NCBI GenBank assembly: GCA_964445715.1
Contig: CAYULJ010000065.1
Span: 1-9,371, forward strand
DNA: 9,371 nt
Origin: CAYPYS01 sp964445715
Lineage (GTDB): Bacteria; Omnitrophota; Gorgyraeia; Gorgyraeales; Gorgyraeaceae
Direction of reading: 5' to 3'
Shown in pieces: positions 6,280-9,371 of this stretch. The translations under genes and the position numbers were made by a program. Positions within the stretch are counted from its first letter, which is position 1. Every line of letters starts with the position of its first letter. The notes under the pieces were generated by a model. It was not told the DNA's origin and did not search any database. It worked only from the letters and a program-made list of their open reading frames with translations.

Positions 6280-7358
6280 ATTTTTATTCTCTCCGAGATC
6301 GCGCCAAATACATCATCTACTGAAATATTCTTCAGGCATATCCGGTCGCTACACTGTGGTAACTTGAAACGCCTGTAACAAGGCCTGCAATCTACATTTG
6401 AAGTAATGACCAAATTATTTTCTCCTGGAGGATAAGGCCCGTATACCTTTTCGTCAATAGGTCCAAATACAGAGACTGTCTTCGCGCTCTGACTCGACGC
6501 TATATGAAGCGGTCCGCCCTCACTACATATCACAACTTTGCATCTATTGCACAGCGCTGCCATCTGTCTTATGGTCGTCTCTGGCGCGATCAACGCTTCT
6601 TGTTTCATAAGGACAGCTATTTTATCGACCAAATCTTTTTCACCCGGGCCCCAGATCAATACTATGCGAGCGCTATGCTTATCGACAAGCCTGTCAGCAA
6701 GCTGGCTGAATTTCTCAGCGCCCCATCGTCTCCTGTCCTGATCTTTATCTCCAAAACTAATACCTCCGCCAGGGGCAATGCCTATAATAACATCCTGTTC
6801 TTTTATGCCAGATTTTCTTAAAAAATCATCTATATATGCCTTGTCAGAATCAGTAGGGATCAATGTCGTTCTATGGCCCTCACCCTGACCCTCTCCCCTT
6901 TGGGGAGAGGGAATTAGATCCAGATAATATTCCGCGACCGGCTTATCATTAAAACCATTGAAATCAATCTTGTACGTAAGGAATCTGCCTCGGCCTTTAT
7001 AATTAAACCCTCTTCGTTCTCTTATGCCGACCAACCAGCAGAAGAACGCGTATTCTTTCCCTAAAGATAGATCAAGCGCTATATCGATCTTTCTGTTCTT
7101 TATCCTTTTCCAGAAAGATGCAAGTTTTTTTATGCATTCTGCTTTCGATGTCTTCCAAAGCTTCCTATATTCATCCCTTTCAAACACAAAAATCTCATCA
7201 ATATCAGGATTTGTTTCTACAATATCCTTTGTTCTTATATTACATATATAAGCTATATAGCACCCAGAGTATATCCTCTTAAGAGCAGACACCATGGGTA
7301 TCGAAAACAGGACATCTCCTACGCCAAATGGATTTATTATCAGTATTCTTTTCTCCAT
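6276..7358 (-). CDS. GT9 family heptosyltransferase-like glycosyltransferase with an in-frame repeat insert
   Basis: This 360-residue GT-B protein resembles ADP-heptose:LPS heptosyltransferases (WaaF/WaaC family, GT9). The N-terminal domain shows ILIINPFGVGDVLFSIP at 5-21, with D15 at the place of the catalytic Asp of WaaC. The C-terminal domain shows GIAPGGG at 193-199, WGPGEKD at 236-242, CSEGGPLHIASS at 278-289 and VSVFGP at 295-300. A Cys-rich tail (C324, C327, C336, C341) is of a kind seen in several GT9 proteins. It would add heptose or a related sugar to a lipid-linked core at the cytoplasmic face. Between the domains, residues 150-162 (PSPQRGEGQGEGH) are encoded by a GC-rich hairpin repeat and are foreign to the family. 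The start fits the family N-terminus; no Shine-Dalgarno is visible, but a good promoter lies just upstream. The specific sugar is unproven. Confidence 0.92.
   Translation of the reverse strand: MEKRILIINPFGVGDVLFSIPMVSALKRIYSGCYIAYICNIRTKDIVETNPDIDEIFVFERDEYRKLWKTSKAECIKKLASFWKRIKNRKIDIALDLSLGKEYAFFCWLVGIRERRGFNYKGRGRFLTYKIDFNGFNDKPVAEYYLDLIPSPQRGEGQGEGHRTTLIPTDSDKAYIDDFLRKSGIKEQDVIIGIAPGGGISFGDKDQDRRRWGAEKFSQLADRLVDKHSARIVLIWGPGEKDLVDKIAVLMKQEALIAPETTIRQMAALCNRCKVVICSEGGPLHIASSQSAKTVSVFGPIDEKVYGPYPPGENNLVITSNVDCRPCYRRFKLPQCSDRICLKNISVDDVFGAISERIKI
6876..6911. repeat. GC-rich hairpin repeat inside the heptosyltransferase gene
   Basis: CCCTCTCCCC (6889-6898) and GGGGAGAGGG (6902-6911) form a perfect 10-bp stem around TTT. 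It is preceded on the plus strand by GCCCTCACCCTGA, which belongs to the same recognisable unit. From memory, this CCCTCACCC-CCCTCTCCC-hairpin pattern is a widespread dispersed repeat in bacterial genomes and is often translated as SPQRGEG or LPLGEGRGEG-like peptides; no search was possible. It keeps the reading frame and encodes residues 150-161 plus part of 162. Its left boundary is approximate. Confidence 0.8.
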
Positions 7359-7371
7359 ATTATGAAGAAAT

Positions 7372-7400
7372 ATTATACCATAAACAGCCTGGATGGTGAA
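7372..7400 (-). promoter_or_regulatory. Predicted sigma70-type promoter for the heptosyltransferase-aminotransferase operon
   Basis: On the minus strand there is TTCACC (7395-7400, 4 of 6 matches to TTGACA), a 17-base spacer, and a perfect TATAAT (7372-7377) preceded by TGG, giving the extended TGnTATAAT form. The -10 box ends 13 bases before the ATG at 7358, so transcription would begin roughly 5-8 bases upstream of the start codon. That gives a nearly leaderless message, in keeping with the absence of a Shine-Dalgarno sequence. The match rests on sequence alone. Confidence 0.6.
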
Positions 7401-7425
7401 CAGATATTATTCAGCAGTGCAAGTC

Positions 7426-7445
7426 ATTCCCGCGAAAGCGGAAAT
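7426..7445. repeat. Degenerate ATTCCCGC-GAAA-type hairpin repeat
   Basis: ATTCCCGC (7426-7433), GAAA loop, then GCGGAAAT (7438-7445) pair with a single C/A mismatch. The unit resembles the common dispersed motif in which ATTCCC and GGGAAT flank about 8 bases (the layout of Neisseria dRS3). Here the right arm is GGAAAT, one base off, which points to a decayed copy. The GAAA loop is of the GNRA class. It sits 11 bases from the large palindrome and 25 bases upstream of the promoter -35 box. Confidence 0.6.
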
Positions 7446-7455
7446 CCACATCTTT

Positions 7456-7498
7456 GCTTAAGTTTACACTTTAACATTGTTAAAGTGTAAACTTAAGC
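7456..7498. repeat. AT-rich palindromic repeat, copy 3 (perfect)
   Basis: Bases 7456-7475 (GCTTAAGTTTACACTTTAAC) are the exact reverse complement of 7479-7498, with ATT at the centre: a 43-nt perfect palindrome. It is the best-preserved copy of the family found also at 2884-2924 and 5168-5204. It begins 6 bases beyond the stop codon of the methyltransferase at 7505-8074. On the transcribed strand the hairpin is followed by AAAGATG rather than U residues, so Rho-independent termination is not supported; mRNA 3'-end protection is possible. Confidence 0.93.
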
Positions 7499-7504
7499 GA
7501 CGCG

Positions 7505-8074
7505 CTAGTCCTTGATTATCTCTATTTCGAAATAGATGCTATAGGGCGGGGACTTGTGACAAAAATACTTTTCGTAGCGGCGAGTGGAGAAAAACGCGTA
7601 GAGCCTGCCAAGGCAATATTTCTTCCTGAAACGCAGCTCTTTTTTAAGCATCTTGAATTTAAGTTTAGAATACCTCGGATAGGCTACCTCCCCTGTAAAA
7701 TAGTCAAAGGTGCCCAGGCTAAAATGCCACTTATGGGTAGGGTCACGATAAGAATTCGGATGGGCAAAATGGCTCGTGTCGATGATAATCACTGAGCCAT
7801 TTTTGCCTATCCGGTGTAATTCTTCCATTGTCTTTACCACATTATCCAGATGTTCGATCACGCTAATACAATATATAAAATCAAAGGTGTCTTTTTCAAA
7901 CGGCCATGGATATTTATTTAAATCATGGACTACGTCTATCCCATCTTGCTTCTGCATATCTATGCCTATTGCGCCGGCATGCTTTGCGCCGCCGCAACCG
8001 ACGTCAAGGACCTTAAAATTCGACGCTGACTCCGGGACTAAAAACTCGCCCTTGGCCTTATGAAAAATCTTCAT
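7505..8074 (-). CDS. Class I SAM-dependent methyltransferase (189 aa)
   Basis: This is a compact Methyltransf_11-like protein. The SAM-binding motif I is VLDVGCGG at 22-29, followed after a short loop by GIDM at 37-40, whose D39 is the expected ribose-binding acidic residue. DVVHDLNKYPWPF at 47-59, FDFIYCISVIEHL at 64-76 and VIIIDTSHF at 95-103 follow. A distinctive SYRDPTHKWHFSLGTFDYF stretch (108-126) is shared, from memory, with small methyltransferases of polysaccharide loci. It probably O- or N-methylates a sugar or a small lipid-linked intermediate in the cytosol; the substrate is not visible. A strong GGGAGGG (8080-8086) sits 5 bases before the ATG. It lies 21 bases downstream of the other methyltransferase, likely in the same transcript, and ends just before the perfect palindrome. 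Confidence 0.9.
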   Translation of the reverse strand: MKIFHKAKGEFLVPESASNFKVLDVGCGGAKHAGAIGIDMQKQDGIDVVHDLNKYPWPFEKDTFDFIYCISVIEHLDNVVKTMEELHRIGKNGSVIIIDTSHFAHPNSYRDPTHKWHFSLGTFDYFTGEVAYPRYSKLKFKMLKKELRFRKKYCLGRLYAFFSTRRYEKYFCHKSPPYSIYFEIEIIKD

Positions 8075-8095
8075 GATTTCCCTCCCTATGTGTTC

Positions 8096-8818
8096 TCAAA
8101 CTTTTCTTGCAACACAAACAAGACTACTGCCAATGGGTAACGGTAAATATTTTATCCACACGCTCTCAAGTTTGACCAATAAAATCAATAAAAAATTCAC
8201 CAGGGCATTTGGCTTACTCAGGTTACTCTCCTTGGTCTTTATAAACTTCTCCAGTTTCCGGACCAAGAACATGGGGAAAAATGCAAAGAAACAAAAATAT
8301 GACGCCTTTTCTATCTTCAGGCCCGCGCTTAAAACTAATTCTTTAAAGGTCTTTAAGGTATATCTTCTCTCTGTATATGCCTGTTTATCGTAATGACCCT
8401 TTAAAAAAACTACTGGTTCCAGAAAAAACAAAAGTCCATTTTTTTTACAGACCCTGACGCTCTCTTTCAGACATAAGCTATCGTCCTTGACTTCGCTGTG
8501 ATACATAACTCCAAGGACTGACACAAAGTCAAAACTGTCGTCTTTAAAAGGAAGTTTTACTGCATCAGCCTTGACAAGATTCGGGATGCCCCGTTTCTTA
8601 GAATAGTGCAATCCCAGATCATTTATCTCCATCCCAAAGACAATAAAATCATCCTTCAGTCGCTTTAATATATCCCCAACACCACATCCTACATCCAGCC
8701 ATTTTTTTCCCTGTTTCTTAAATTTCCGATAATACTGGCTAAGCCAAACCCTCTCTCCATAGAACCACCAGTGCGAATCATCTATCTCGAACATCGTGTG
8801 AAAACTTTTATCTTCCAT
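8096..8818 (-). CDS. Class I SAM-dependent methyltransferase with HWWF N-terminal motif (240 aa)
   Basis: A class I methyltransferase with the N-terminal MFEIDDSHWWFYGER (9-23) pattern common in glycan-locus methyltransferases. Motif I is LDVGCGVG at 41-48, FGMEIN at 61-66 supplies the acidic SAM-ribose ligand E64, KADAVKLPF at 83-91 gives D85, then SFDFVSVLGVMYH at 95-107 and LLFFLEPV at 129-136. Hydrophobic stretches at about 174-187 and 206-218 could let the C-terminal third associate with the membrane, which would suit a lipid-linked substrate (inference). I chose the ATG at 8816-8818. A TTG at 8822-8824 would add two residues (242 aa), but neither has a clear Shine-Dalgarno. The gene starts 12 bases after the upstream radical SAM stop, so it is likely cotranscribed with it. 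Confidence 0.88.
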   Translation of the reverse strand: MEDKSFHTMFEIDDSHWWFYGERVWLSQYYRKFKKQGKKWLDVGCGVGDILKRLKDDFIVFGMEINDLGLHYSKKRGIPNLVKADAVKLPFKDDSFDFVSVLGVMYHSEVKDDSLCLKESVRVCKKNGLLFFLEPVVFLKGHYDKQAYTERRYTLKTFKELVLSAGLKIEKASYFCFFAFFPMFLVRKLEKFIKTKESNLSKPNALVNFLLILLVKLESVWIKYLPLPIGSSLVCVARKV

Positions 8819-8830
8819 TGTCAAATCAAA

Positions 8831-9371
8831 CTAATAGGCTATGTTGTATTTAAGTTTTTTTCTTCTGATACCAAGTTTTGTAAAAAGTTTTTTTGCCCTG
8901 CGCGTGATCTCCCTTGAAACAAATCTATGATTTTTTATCAAATTTACTATCGTAAATCTCGACAACCTCCGCCTCTTGCTTATTGCATTAGCAAAAATAT
9001 TGAGCCATAATCTAGAATGCTCTACTGTAAATATCTTCCACATATAATCCGTTAACCAGAAACTATCATCTATTACACCTCTTTGCTTTGCAAGATCATA
9101 AAGCCTCGTGCCCGGGAAGATCATAAGACCAGGCCCCACACCAATTCGAGATGGCTGAGCCTTATTCAAAAAATCTATCGTATCATTTATGGTCTCGCAA
9201 TTCTCTCCAACACATCCAGCTATTAACAAAGCTGTCGACCTTATATCATAATTGTTCGTCAACCTAATGGCCTTCTCGGATACATCAACATCCACTGGCT
9301 TACCCATTATCTTAAGAAGGCACGGAGATGCTGTCTCTATACCATAATTGATCTGATAACACCCTCCGTCC
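8831..9371 (-). CDS. Radical SAM protein, C-terminal fragment (5' end beyond window)
   Basis: The frame is open from the right edge to a TAG at 8831-8833, giving 179 complete codons. The first in-window Met codon (9305-9307) is not the true start, because conserved sequence precedes it: CYQINYGIETASPCLLKIMGK reads like the late-barrel (Y/F)GIES-x-(N)-LK-x-(M)-K segment of radical SAM enzymes. Downstream are a GCVGENCETINDTIDFL segment, in the place of the usual GFPGET-x-x-x-x-x-T motif, and FPGTRLYDLAKQRG, typical of B12-type radical SAM proteins. The [4Fe-4S] cysteines and any cobalamin domain lie outside the window. The C-terminal ~60 residues are basic and of no recognised type. The two methyltransferases follow directly, with a 12-base gap to the first. 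Confidence 0.85.
   Translation of the reverse strand, partial: DGGCYQINYGIETASPCLLKIMGKPVDVDVSEKAIRLTNNYDIRSTALLIAGCVGENCETINDTIDFLNKAQPSRIGVGPGLMIFPGTRLYDLAKQRGVIDDSFWLTDYMWKIFTVEHSRLWLNIFANAISKRRRLSRFTIVNLIKNHRFVSREITRRAKKLFTKLGIRRKKLKYNIAY

Noticed and set aside
2884..7498. CRISPR array
   Set aside because: The repeats are kilobases apart, lie in or beside genes, and show no regular spacers.
2133..8393. Numerous plus-strand open frames of 60-117 codons opposite the minus-strand genes
   Set aside because: Each lies antisense to a well-supported gene with family motifs; none shows a recognisable domain.
8819..8824. TTG start for the methyltransferase, two codons before the ATG
   Set aside because: There is no Shine-Dalgarno to favour it and an ordinary ATG lies 6 bases downstream; the choice changes only two residues.
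8831..9307. A 158-residue protein starting at the Met codon 9305-9307
   Set aside because: The frame continues upstream to the window edge with conserved radical SAM sequence (YGIETAS), so this Met is internal.

Overview
The window is 9.4 kb of tightly packed genes, all transcribed from the minus strand (right to left as numbered), and reads as an interior slice of a surface-polysaccharide or LPS-type glycan biosynthesis locus. It contains nine protein genes, two of them cut by the window edges. A GT9 heptosyltransferase-like gene suggests a Gram-negative, LPS-bearing cell. Moderate-to-low GC, two B12-type radical SAM genes and several unrelated palindromic repeats would fit an uncultivated anaerobe of the Omnitrophota (OP3) kind. 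That placement is a guess from gene style, not something the sequence proves.

Layout in transcription order: (1) the C-terminal part of a B12-type radical SAM protein (right edge), followed after short gaps by two class I SAM methyltransferases (242/240 aa and 189 aa). (2) A 146-bp spacer (7359-7504) holding a perfect 43-nt palindrome, a degenerate ATTCCCGC-type hairpin and a good sigma70-like promoter. (3) A heptosyltransferase-like GT9 gene, overlapping by ATGA the first of three consecutive DegT/DnrJ/EryC1-type PLP sugar aminotransferases, then a complete B12-binding radical SAM gene. (4) A 100-bp spacer with a 12-bp inverted repeat, then a large GT2 glycosyltransferase that runs off the left edge and carries a methyltransferase-like C-terminal domain with degraded motifs.

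Together the genes look able to aminate nucleotide-linked keto-sugars (three aminotransferases), possibly modify a sugar or lipid by radical and methyl-transfer chemistry (two radical SAM proteins, two methyltransferases), and assemble residues on a glycan (GT9 and GT2). No sugar dehydratase, epimerase, flippase, polymerase or ligase is present, so the keto-sugar substrates must come from genes outside the window.

The least ordinary signal is the repeats. One palindrome family occurs three times, each at the 3' end of a gene. In two copies it lies inside the reading frame and supplies the last ~10 residues and the stop codon of two aminotransferases, read in the same phase. A different GC-rich hairpin repeat lies in frame in the middle of the heptosyltransferase and adds about 13 residues between its two domains.
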